Of a stretch of 64,000 nucleotides of DNA, positions 27,502-34,454 are shown one piece after another. The position numbers and the translations under genes are program-made. The DNA comes from SIG452 sp045638525 (GTDB lineage: Bacteria > Bacillota > Clostridia > UMGS1840), in assembly GCA_045638525.1 (NCBI GenBank), contig JAZUBQ010000001.1, positions 111,954-175,953 on the forward strand. The letters run 5' to 3'. Position 1 is the first letter of the stretch. Every line of letters begins with the position of its first letter. The notes beneath the pieces are model-generated. The model was given only the letters and a program-made list of their open reading frames with translations, made no database searches and was not told the DNA's origin.

Positions 27502-28470
27502 TTACCAAATACTCTGTTCGGTTACTTTTTTACAAATCCAGTTTGCAGTGGTAACCAGAATCAAGCTAACCAAGCCCTGGAATAAACCGAATGCTGTAGA
27601 CGGTGAATATCTACCACCCATAATACCCTGACGGTAAACGATGGTACCGATAACTTCGTTGTCCAACTGAGTAAATGCGTTCTGTAAACCGTATACCTGT
27701 TCGAAGTTAACGTTGATCAAACCGCCCAGAGACATAATCAGAACGATTACCATGGTGGGCTTAATAGAGGGGAGAGTGATGTGCCATACCTGTTTCCATT
27801 TGCCGCAACCGTCGATACTTGCAGCTTCATAGAGACCGGGGTCAACACCTGTGATTGCAGCTAAAAATACAACGGAGGAGTAACCAACACTCTTCCATAA
27901 GTGAGAAACGAACATGATTTCCAGGAACCATTCGGATTTCATCAGCGGGTTCACAGGTTCCCATCCGGAGAAGATAGCACCCATCAACTGGTTGAAGGGA
28001 CCTTCTTTTGCCAGGAAGGTGTAAACCAGACCGATTACCGCAATCCAGGAAAGGAAGTGAGGGAAGTAAGCAATGGTCTGTGCAGTCTTTTTAAACCATT
28101 TGCTTTTAATTTCGTTGAACATTAATGCAAGGATAATCGGGAAGGGATATCCGCCGAAGAGGATAACCAGACCAAACCAGATGGTGTTTTTCACCGCTTT
28201 GAACATTTCGGGGTTTTTAAAGATTGCCACAAAGTGCTGGAAACCGTAGTTGTCCGCCCATGGGCTTCCCCAAATACCAAGTTTAACATTGAAGTTCTTA
28301 AATGCCATGATGATACCATACATAGGCATATAAGCGAAGATGATAACCGCAATGATTGCCGGCAGAATCATCAGATAGGCACCGCTGTATTTTTTCAGGT
28401 TATGTACAAAGTCTTTTTTCTTTTGAGCATTCACCTGGGGTGCCATGTTTTTTTCCATTGTGTTTTCCAT
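27502..28470 (-). CDS. Carbohydrate ABC transporter permease (LplB/YteP-like)
   Basis: 322 aa. A hydrophilic N-terminus is followed by a first membrane helix at about 33-52 (AYLMILPAIIAVIIFAYMPM), then GIIMAFKNFNVKLGIWGSPW, a hallmark of LplB/YteP proteins. The coupling loop YEAASIDGCGKWKQVWHITLPSI is near residue 215-237. First gene of the transport operon, read from a promoter at 28729-28757 through a leader of about 250 nt with several stems. Gene order permease-permease-binding protein-SLH enzyme is continuous on the minus strand. Confidence 0.93.
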   Translation of the reverse strand: MENTMEKNMAPQVNAQKKKDFVHNLKKYSGAYLMILPAIIAVIIFAYMPMYGIIMAFKNFNVKLGIWGSPWADNYGFQHFVAIFKNPEMFKAVKNTIWFGLVILFGGYPFPIILALMFNEIKSKWFKKTAQTIAYFPHFLSWIAVIGLVYTFLAKEGPFNQLMGAIFSGWEPVNPLMKSEWFLEIMFVSHLWKSVGYSSVVFLAAITGVDPGLYEAASIDGCGKWKQVWHITLPSIKPTMVIVLIMSLGGLINVNFEQVYGLQNAFTQLDNEVIGTIVYRQGIMGGRYSPSTAFGLFQGLVSLILVTTANWICKKVTEQSIW

Positions 28471-28565
28471 TGTGTCTCATTCCACCTTATAATTTTTTTC
28501 CGGAAGCAAATTTATCGACCTTATATGCTTCCTGCAACCGATGTTTCAAAGGTTTTATAAACACG

Positions 28566-28592
28566 AAAAAACGGACAATATCCGCCTTTTTT
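28566..28592 (-). terminator. Weak attenuator-like stem in the transport leader
   Basis: CGGA (28572-28575) pairs with TCCG (28581-28584), flanked by A6 and T6 that extend the stem. On the minus strand it is followed by a T-run. A second 9-bp stem (28622-28630 with 28641-28649) precedes it. Confidence 0.4.
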
Positions 28593-28728
28593 CTGAAAAA
28601 AAGAGCGACTTTGCCCTCCCCACGATTTTTATCCTTGCACAAAAATCGTAAGTCATGTTTCTGTTTTTGAACTATCAGTTACCGGTTCGTATACTTTTGG
28701 ATAAAACGAACCAATTACTTTTGTCTAT

Positions 28729-28757
28729 ATTATACAAAAAAAAATCTGATTTGTAAA
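28729..28757 (-). promoter_or_regulatory. SigA-type promoter for the transport operon
   Basis: Minus-strand -35 TTTACA (28757-28752) and -10 TATAAT (28734-28729) with a 17-nt spacer. The first repeat unit AAAATCTGAT (28741-28750) lies inside the spacer next to the -35 box. Confidence 0.7.
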
Positions 28758-28900
28758 CCTAAAATCTGCTGTTTTTGTATTCTAAAATCTGCTTTTTTTA
28801 TCAGAATTACATTTTTTTAGCAAATTTTAGATGTTTTTGTCATAAATTTTGCCGTTTTTTATTAATTTTGCTATTTTTTTCTATAAAATCAACGATTTGC
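28741..28900. repeat. Ladder of about seven short repeats with ~21-bp period
   Basis: AAAATCTG(A/C)T units start at 28741, 28761 and 28784. Related AAATTTT(A/G) units start near 28822, 28844 and 28863, and AAAATCAAC near 28884. Spacings are 19-23 bp, about two helical turns, with one gap of 38. Confidence 0.5.
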
Positions 28901-29005
28901 CTGACTAACCAAATTGCACAATGGTTCAAGTTGTTTTTTCGGTTTCCAAAGACTCATAATTTTTCAAAAGCAGATTTTCGATATGCGAAAAATCACATTT
29001 TAGTA

Positions 29006-29034
29006 TTTACAAATGGCAAAAGATAACTTATACT
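29006..29034 (+). promoter_or_regulatory. SigA-type promoter for the GH123-like gene
   Basis: -35 TTTACA (29006-29011), 17-nt spacer, -10 TATACT (29029-29034). Expected start near 29041, 45 nt before the chosen ATG. Confidence 0.7.
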
Positions 29035-29086
29035 ATTGTTGAATGCAAAGAAACAGAAGTCTGTATCGAAAGGATGTGTCTGCACT

Positions 29087-30769
29087 ATGGCAAACTATCA
29101 ATTAAAGTTAAAACAAGTATCTTCTTTGGAGAAGGTCCTGTTTGATAAAGAACCCCAACTGGATGCCATCCGGAGCGGTTCCGCATTAAAAGGAGAGGAA
29201 TATTCCTACCAGATTGCTTTTACCAAAATATTCAAAACTGATTGGTGGCACGGAAGAAACAACTTAAAAATCAGCGTCAATTCTGAACTTGCCCCCTACA
29301 TTACCGTAAGAAAAGTAAGAAACGTTCCGGTAGAACTGGCAGCATTCCCCACCAAAAATGACGATGGTTACTACTCTTTAGAGGGCGGAATGTATCCCGA
29401 CCCGCTAATGCCCATCGATAATGAAAATCCTGTTTATGCAGTTTGCTGTAAGTGGAATGCAGTCTGGATCAGCGTGAAAGTGCCGGAAGACTGCAAACCC
29501 GGAGTGTATCCCATTGAAGTGATTTTTGAAGGATGCGATCCTCACGATGATTATAAAACATCTTCCACCTTCCATCTGGAAGTCATTGACGTAGCTCTGC
29601 CCAAGCAGGAAATGATTTTTACACAGTGGTTCCATTGCGACTGTATTGCAGATGTGCACAACTGTGAAATTTTCTCTGACAAACATTGGGAAATGATTGA
29701 AAAATACATCCGTGTTGCGGTGGATAACGGCATTAATATGTTACTCACCCCCATTTTCACTCCTCCGCTGGACACCGAATACCTTTCGGAACGAAAAACC
29801 GTGCAGTTGGTGGATTGCTACTGTGATAACGGCAAGTATTCCTTCAAATTCGATAAATTGGACAAATGGATTGATATCTGTTTGAAAAATGGCGTACAAT
29901 ATTTTGAAATGAGCCATCTGTTCACCCAGTGGGGAGCGGTACACACCCCGAAAATCGTGGTGATTGCAGACGGAAAAGAAGAAAAACGTTTCGGTTGGCA
30001 TATGGAAGCAAAAACACCCCAATACAAAGAATTCATTGACGCTATGCTGCCCGAACTGGTTGCTTTCTTAAAAGCAAAGGGCGTGCAGGATAAAGTGTAT
30101 TTCCATGTATCCGATGAACCTTTCTTAAGTCTGGGTCACTTAGAAACCTATAAATATGCAAAAGAATTGATTTCTCCCCATATCGAAGGCTTCAAAATGC
30201 TGGATGCATTATCTGATATCGACTTCTACAAAGAAGGCCTCATAAATACTCCCGTTCCTGCCAGCGATCACATTGAAAAATTCCTGGCAGAAGACATCGA
30301 AAACCGTTGGGTTTACTACTGTTCTGCACAAGCGAAACATGTTTCCAACCGTTTCCTGTCACAGCCTTCTCCCAGAAACAGAATTATGGGAACCCAGATG
30401 TTTAAATTTGACTGTGTGGGTTTTTTGCATTGGGGCTTCAACTATTTCTACTCCATTTTATCAAAAAGTGTAATCAACCCCTTTGAAACTGTGGATTCTC
30501 AGGCGGCATTCCCCGCAGGAGATGCTTTCAGCGTATATCCCTATAAAGACGAAGTGGTGGAAAGCATCCGTTTGAAAGTGTTCAAAGACGGTATTCAGGA
30601 CTATGCGGCAATGCATCTTCTGGCAAGCAAAAAAGGCAAAGATTATGTTGTGAACTTAATCGAAGAAATCGCAGGTCAGTCCATCACCTTTGACAGCTAT
30701 CCCTATTTTGGCGACTACATTCTGCGCTATCGTGAAAGAATCAATCAGGAATTAAAACAGCTGTCTTAA
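29087..30769 (+). CDS. Cytoplasmic GH123-like (DUF4091) glycosidase
   Basis: 560 aa from the ATG at 29087 (MANYQLKLKQ), behind GAAAGGATG; an upstream in-frame TTG would start before the -10 is cleared and is not used. An N-terminal beta-sandwich (about 1-170) is followed by a TIM-barrel-like part (ITVPLP-type strand WFHCDCIADVH, then PIFTPPLDTE). The HVSDEP strand carries adjacent Asp343-Glu344, matching the Asp-Glu pair used by GH123 beta-N-acetylgalactosaminidases. No signal peptide, so it would act on imported oligosaccharides. First gene of a plus-strand run with the two-component system and divergent from the transporter, which supports a shared substrate. Substrate specificity is inference; many members of the DUF4091 group are untested. 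Confidence 0.8.
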   Translation: MANYQLKLKQVSSLEKVLFDKEPQLDAIRSGSALKGEEYSYQIAFTKIFKTDWWHGRNNLKISVNSELAPYITVRKVRNVPVELAAFPTKNDDGYYSLEGGMYPDPLMPIDNENPVYAVCCKWNAVWISVKVPEDCKPGVYPIEVIFEGCDPHDDYKTSSTFHLEVIDVALPKQEMIFTQWFHCDCIADVHNCEIFSDKHWEMIEKYIRVAVDNGINMLLTPIFTPPLDTEYLSERKTVQLVDCYCDNGKYSFKFDKLDKWIDICLKNGVQYFEMSHLFTQWGAVHTPKIVVIADGKEEKRFGWHMEAKTPQYKEFIDAMLPELVAFLKAKGVQDKVYFHVSDEPFLSLGHLETYKYAKELISPHIEGFKMLDALSDIDFYKEGLINTPVPASDHIEKFLAEDIENRWVYYCSAQAKHVSNRFLSQPSPRNRIMGTQMFKFDCVGFLHWGFNYFYSILSKSVINPFETVDSQAAFPAGDAFSVYPYKDEVVESIRLKVFKDGIQDYAAMHLLASKKGKDYVVNLIEEIAGQSITFDSYPYFGDYILRYRERINQELKQLS

Positions 30770-30857
30770 CTTTGAAATACTGTTGCCAAAGCACGCAGAA
30801 TCTTAGGTTTCCACGTGCTTGCAACTCTTTTACCAAAACATAAAATGAGGTGCAAAA

Positions 30858-32399
30858 ATGTATAAAATTTTATTGGTAGATGACAATTATGTGCATTTGC
30901 AGAGCCTGCTCAGTTACATTGAGCCGGAAGAATTTAATATCAGCGGTATCAAAATCTGCCAAAGCGGAAAAGAAGCACTGGAAGTCTACCGTGAATTCAG
31001 ACCTCATGTAGTCATCACTGATATTTCCATGCCGGAAATGGACGGACTGGAATTGACCAGAAAAATCCGGAAAATCAATCCGGACACCCAATTTATCTAT
31101 ATCAGTTGTTATGATGACGTTTCTTATTTTAAAAGTGCCATTGAACACGAAGTGTTGGCGTATCTGATGAAACCCATTATTCCCGAAGAATTACACAAAG
31201 CTCTGCAAAAAGCCATCGCAAAATCAAAAAAGGTAGTAGAAACCGCAAACGGGCTTCAAGTCAGTCGGGAAAATTTTGTCTATCGGTTGCTGTTTGCCAA
31301 AGATCTGGGAAGTCCCTATCTGTTTGACACAGCAGCTTCTCTTTCCTTACAAAATTTTAAAAATTTTATTTTGGTGAAGTCTCAGTTTTCCGAAATTGAA
31401 AGCAATGCGATTTCAGGATTCTGTGACATCAACCATTTTCAGTGCATCGCAAAAAACAAAATTGTGCCCATCTTTTTACGAGAAGATTCCGGCTCCGTCA
31501 TGACCTTATTTATGAGTGAAACTGCCGATAATTTCACAGAAACCGTCCGTAGTATCATTCAACGGAAAACCAAAGAAATTTTTGATAACTCTGCAGTTGT
31601 CATCCATTCCGGTGCCTCCGATACGGGAAACAATTTATTTGAATTAAAAGCTCTGCTAAAACAGGCAGAAACAGCTTTGAAAACCAATCTGGATTTACTA
31701 CATTCAGAGTATGTTTCCTATGCAGAAATTGCTCTGAAAAATTCCGAATTTCAGTTTGCGGCATATAACGATGCTATTTGCGCATTGCTTCGTCCTGATA
31801 TTTCTTCGGAAGAAGTCAACCGTTTTATTACCCAACAATTTGGAGAAAAAGGGTTTGAATACAACGAAAACTTGCTTCGGGAACTGTATCTTTCCACTAT
31901 GTCTGCCACCCAGTCTATTTTGGAAAAATACGGAACCAATATTGCCGCCGTTCTTGGAAAAAAAGATTTTTCTCAACATAAAATTGACCGTTTTACCGAC
32001 ACAGAACAATTTTTGATGTGGTTAAAAAATCTGTTACTTCTCACCGGCGAATATTTGAAAAGCTATCAGGGAAAACCCCAGTTTGCACTGGTGGAAAAAA
32101 CCATCGCATACATCCATCAGAATTATCCCACCATTTCCTCCATTGAAGAAATTGCTTCCAAACTGTTTGTCAGCTACAGTCATTTGCGTAATGTCTTTAA
32201 AAAAGAACTGGGTGTTACCATTTATGACTATCTGCTTTCCGTCCGTATGGAAGCTGCAAAAAAACTGCTCCTTACCACCAAGATGAATCTGGCTCAAATC
32301 GCCTACAAGGTGGGTTACAGCGACTATGATTACTTTAAAACCGTATTTACCAAATATAACGGAGTTTCTCCCAGAGACTATCAACAAAACGGCAACTGA
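30858..32399 (+). CDS. AraC-type two-component response regulator (YesN-like)
   Basis: 513 aa. An N-terminal receiver domain (1-120) has acidic residues D8-D9, phospho-acceptor D55 (VVITDISMPEMDG) and a conserved Lys near 105 (YLMKP). A long middle region follows without a recognised fold. The C-terminal AraC helix-turn-helix pair (about 410-513) has IEEIASKLFVSYSHLRNVFKKELG and the closing YKVGYSDYDYFKTVFTKYNGVSPRDYQ. This is the YesN type that activates carbohydrate uptake operons next to YesM-like kinases. The kinase follows 32 nt later. Likely target: the repeat ladder at 28741-28978. Ribosome site ATGAGGTGC before the ATG. Confidence 0.93.
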   Translation: MYKILLVDDNYVHLQSLLSYIEPEEFNISGIKICQSGKEALEVYREFRPHVVITDISMPEMDGLELTRKIRKINPDTQFIYISCYDDVSYFKSAIEHEVLAYLMKPIIPEELHKALQKAIAKSKKVVETANGLQVSRENFVYRLLFAKDLGSPYLFDTAASLSLQNFKNFILVKSQFSEIESNAISGFCDINHFQCIAKNKIVPIFLREDSGSVMTLFMSETADNFTETVRSIIQRKTKEIFDNSAVVIHSGASDTGNNLFELKALLKQAETALKTNLDLLHSEYVSYAEIALKNSEFQFAAYNDAICALLRPDISSEEVNRFITQQFGEKGFEYNENLLRELYLSTMSATQSILEKYGTNIAAVLGKKDFSQHKIDRFTDTEQFLMWLKNLLLLTGEYLKSYQGKPQFALVEKTIAYIHQNYPTISSIEEIASKLFVSYSHLRNVFKKELGVTIYDYLLSVRMEAAKKLLLTTKMNLAQIAYKVGYSDYDYFKTVFTKYNGVSPRDYQQNGN

Positions 32400-32431
32400 T
32401 TTTTTAACAAATGTGACCAAGAGGTGAAACT

Positions 32432-34030
32432 GTGAAGAACCTGAAAGAAAAACGCTTATTAAGCCAGATTGTGTTTCACAATGTGCAGATTATTTTGATT
32501 GTGGTTATATTGGTTTGGGTTTATATCACAGCATCTCTGTGTCAATCAAGTTATCAGAGTATCGCCAAAAAGCATCAGGAAATTCTTCATCAGTTTGCTG
32601 ACGATGCCAGAGAAGAAATCAACCGTGCCGCAATTCACACGGGACATATTGCCCAATCCAGCTTCATCAGCAACGGTTTGCAAAAAGAGTCCTTTACCGT
32701 TGTGGAAATGTTGGAATTTTTTGACCACGCCACCGAAATTCTGGCATTGCCCGCAGAAGAATCCAACGGAATCCTGATTTATCACACCAATCAGGCTCTG
32801 CCCGAATCCCGTTTTTTTCTGTATAGCCACCGTCTGCCGGAATATGAAACCATTTTACAAAAGTTTCAAGAAACCGGTGCCGGAATTTTATTTGACAAAA
32901 CAGTCACCAAAGAAAATCGTGCCAAAATTACCTATATTCTCACCATGTATCGTCGGGTTCCCTGGAATTCGGACAACATTTTGATTTACCCGGTAACCTT
33001 ACCCGTTGACGATGATTCTGCCCCCATTTCGGTCATCCATTCTCAAACATCGGTAGAACATCCCGACGATTACTACTCGGAAAAAATCAACGAAGATTTT
33101 CGTTGTATCTATCCCATCCCGAAAGCAGAACTGCATCAGAAAGTGATGCAGGTATTTTTGTTGTGTTCATCGCTGCTTGCGATGCTGATTTTGATTCTGA
33201 TTGCACTTTCCAAACGAACCGCAAAGCAAACCCTGCGTGAAATCAATGATTTTATCGAAACACTTCAGGATGATTCTTTACTGCAAGAAGACAAACTCTT
33301 TCAAACAACCTATGATTTATACGAGTTGAACATCATCCAAAAAACCTTGCAAACACTGGTTTCTAACACCAAAGAATATACGCTTCGTCTGCAAAGTGCA
33401 GAACTGGAAAACAAACAGCTGGAACTGGAGCGTCTGGCAATGCAGTTAGACCCTCATATGTTGTATAATTCACTGGCCTCCATCCGACTGGATGCCTATC
33501 TGGATAAGAACAAAAAAATCCTCAATCTGGTAGATAGCATGGCGCTGTATTACCGCAGTGTGTTAAAAAAAGACCAGAAACTGGTCTTTTTGGCAAATGA
33601 ACTGGAAACCATCGAAAAATATTTACATATTAACGAACTGTCCCAAAACAAGCAATTCCCGTTGGAAGTTATTGTGGATGAATCCTTAAAAAAACTGCTG
33701 ATTCCCCCACAATTTTTGCATACCTTTGTGGAAAATGCAGTGGTTCACGGCTTGTCGGGTGCCAAACAAAATTGTGTCCTCCAAATCAAGGTAAGCGAAT
33801 CAGAAGGGATCATTACCATCGAAATTTACGATAACGGCTACGGAATTACCCCCGAAAAACTGGCTTCTCTCAACGAAGATACCCAACCCAAAGAGCATAT
33901 AGGCATCCGCAATTCTCTCCGTCGGTTAAAACTGGTCTACGGAGAAGAAAGTTCCATCCGCTTTGAAAGCGAAAAAGACGTGTTTACCCGGGTTATCATC
34001 CGCTTCCCCAAACTGCCGGAGGAAGCTTAA
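32432..34030 (+). CDS. Sensor histidine kinase (YesM-like)
   Basis: 532 aa from a GTG behind AAGAGGTGA. Membrane helices at about 15-38 and 240-260 frame an extracellular sensing domain of about 200 residues. The phospho-acceptor helix has LDPHMLYNSLASI (His about 341), a variant of the family's QxxPHFLYN. The ATPase domain shows the N-box ENAVVHG and the G1 box DNGYGI, then GIRNSLRRL. The short cytosolic linker has a coiled-coil-like stretch (LQSAELENKQLELERLA). Pairs with the upstream regulator; the ligand is probably a sugar or the loaded binding protein. The gene ends just before a strong inverted repeat. Confidence 0.92.
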   Translation: MKNLKEKRLLSQIVFHNVQIILIVVILVWVYITASLCQSSYQSIAKKHQEILHQFADDAREEINRAAIHTGHIAQSSFISNGLQKESFTVVEMLEFFDHATEILALPAEESNGILIYHTNQALPESRFFLYSHRLPEYETILQKFQETGAGILFDKTVTKENRAKITYILTMYRRVPWNSDNILIYPVTLPVDDDSAPISVIHSQTSVEHPDDYYSEKINEDFRCIYPIPKAELHQKVMQVFLLCSSLLAMLILILIALSKRTAKQTLREINDFIETLQDDSLLQEDKLFQTTYDLYELNIIQKTLQTLVSNTKEYTLRLQSAELENKQLELERLAMQLDPHMLYNSLASIRLDAYLDKNKKILNLVDSMALYYRSVLKKDQKLVFLANELETIEKYLHINELSQNKQFPLEVIVDESLKKLLIPPQFLHTFVENAVVHGLSGAKQNCVLQIKVSESEGIITIEIYDNGYGITPEKLASLNEDTQPKEHIGIRNSLRRLKLVYGEESSIRFESEKDVFTRVIIRFPKLPEEA

Positions 34031-34057
34031 CCTACCAAAATGAATATGGAATAATTC

Positions 34058-34128
34058 AAAATCACCTCTCATATACTGGTATCAATCAAACGAAGATTGA
34101 GTTTCCCGGTTGAGAGGTGATTTTTTTT
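34058..34128 (+). terminator. Terminator-like inverted repeat overlapping the spoIIID ribosome site
   Basis: Perfect 14-bp arms 34058-34071 and 34111-34124 enclose an inner hairpin (TCAATC/GATTGA) and a near-match ACTGG/CCGGT. T8 follows (34121-34128). The right arm contains GAGAGGTGA, the ribosome site of spoIIID, whose TTG start is at 34127. It could end the sensor-kinase transcript and also hide the spoIIID ribosome site. Confidence 0.65.
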
Positions 34129-34405
34129 GGATTCTTTTTATGACATTGACAAACGGGCTGTACAGTTTGCCTGCTATATTGCAGAACACGGTGCAACCGT
34201 CCGTGATGCGGCAAAGTATTACGGAATTTCTAAGTCTACCGTACATAAAGATGTAACGGTGCGACTGTTACACATTGACAAAGACCTGTATGATAGGGTG
34301 CGAGAAATTCTCAACAAAAACAAAGCCGAGCGTCACATCCGGGGCGGAATGGCAACCAAACGAAAATATGAAGAAAAAGGAAGTCAGGGGACTGCAGCAA
34401 AATAA
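34127..34405 (+). CDS. spoIIID: Stage III sporulation regulator SpoIIID
   Basis: 92 aa, the usual size of this mother-cell transcription factor. The conserved core is present: TVRDAAKYYGISKSTVHKDVTVRL (helix-turn-helix, about 23-46) and AERHIRGGMATKRKY near the C-terminus. Start is a TTG at 34127 with GAGAGGTGA six nt upstream; no in-frame ATG fits. The last codons (GSQGTAAK) are encoded inside a 24-bp inverted repeat and differ from the family's usual ending. In sporulating Firmicutes SpoIIID adjusts the SigE regulon; here it marks the organism as a spore former. It stands alone between the two-component system and the convergent B12 operon. Confidence 0.93.
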   Translation: MDSFYDIDKRAVQFACYIAEHGATVRDAAKYYGISKSTVHKDVTVRLLHIDKDLYDRVREILNKNKAERHIRGGMATKRKYEEKGSQGTAAK

Positions 34406-34433
34406 TTTAATTTTGCTGCAGTCCCCTGACTTC
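34380..34433. terminator. 24-bp perfect inverted repeat between convergent genes
   Basis: Arms 34380-34403 and 34410-34433 are perfectly complementary with a 6-nt loop. The left arm overlaps the last eight codons of spoIIID. It lies between the convergent spoIIID and ECF transporter genes, so it may terminate both, though T-runs are only short (ATTTT inside the stem). Confidence 0.65.
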
Positions 34434-34454
34434 TCTGTGTGATAGGATGGTTTT

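Larger units (their letters stand above)
28471..29086. promoter_or_regulatory. Divergent control region between transport operon and GH123-like gene
   Basis: No gene seen. It contains the structured minus-strand leader (28471-28722), two divergent promoters, and between them an AT-rich stretch (28741-28900) with repeated AAAATCTGCT/AAATTTTGCT units every 19-23 bp. An inverted AGCAGATTTT (28969-28978) lies 28 bp upstream of the plus-strand -35 box. This is where the AraC-type response regulator encoded at 30858 would most simply bind. Confidence 0.6.
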
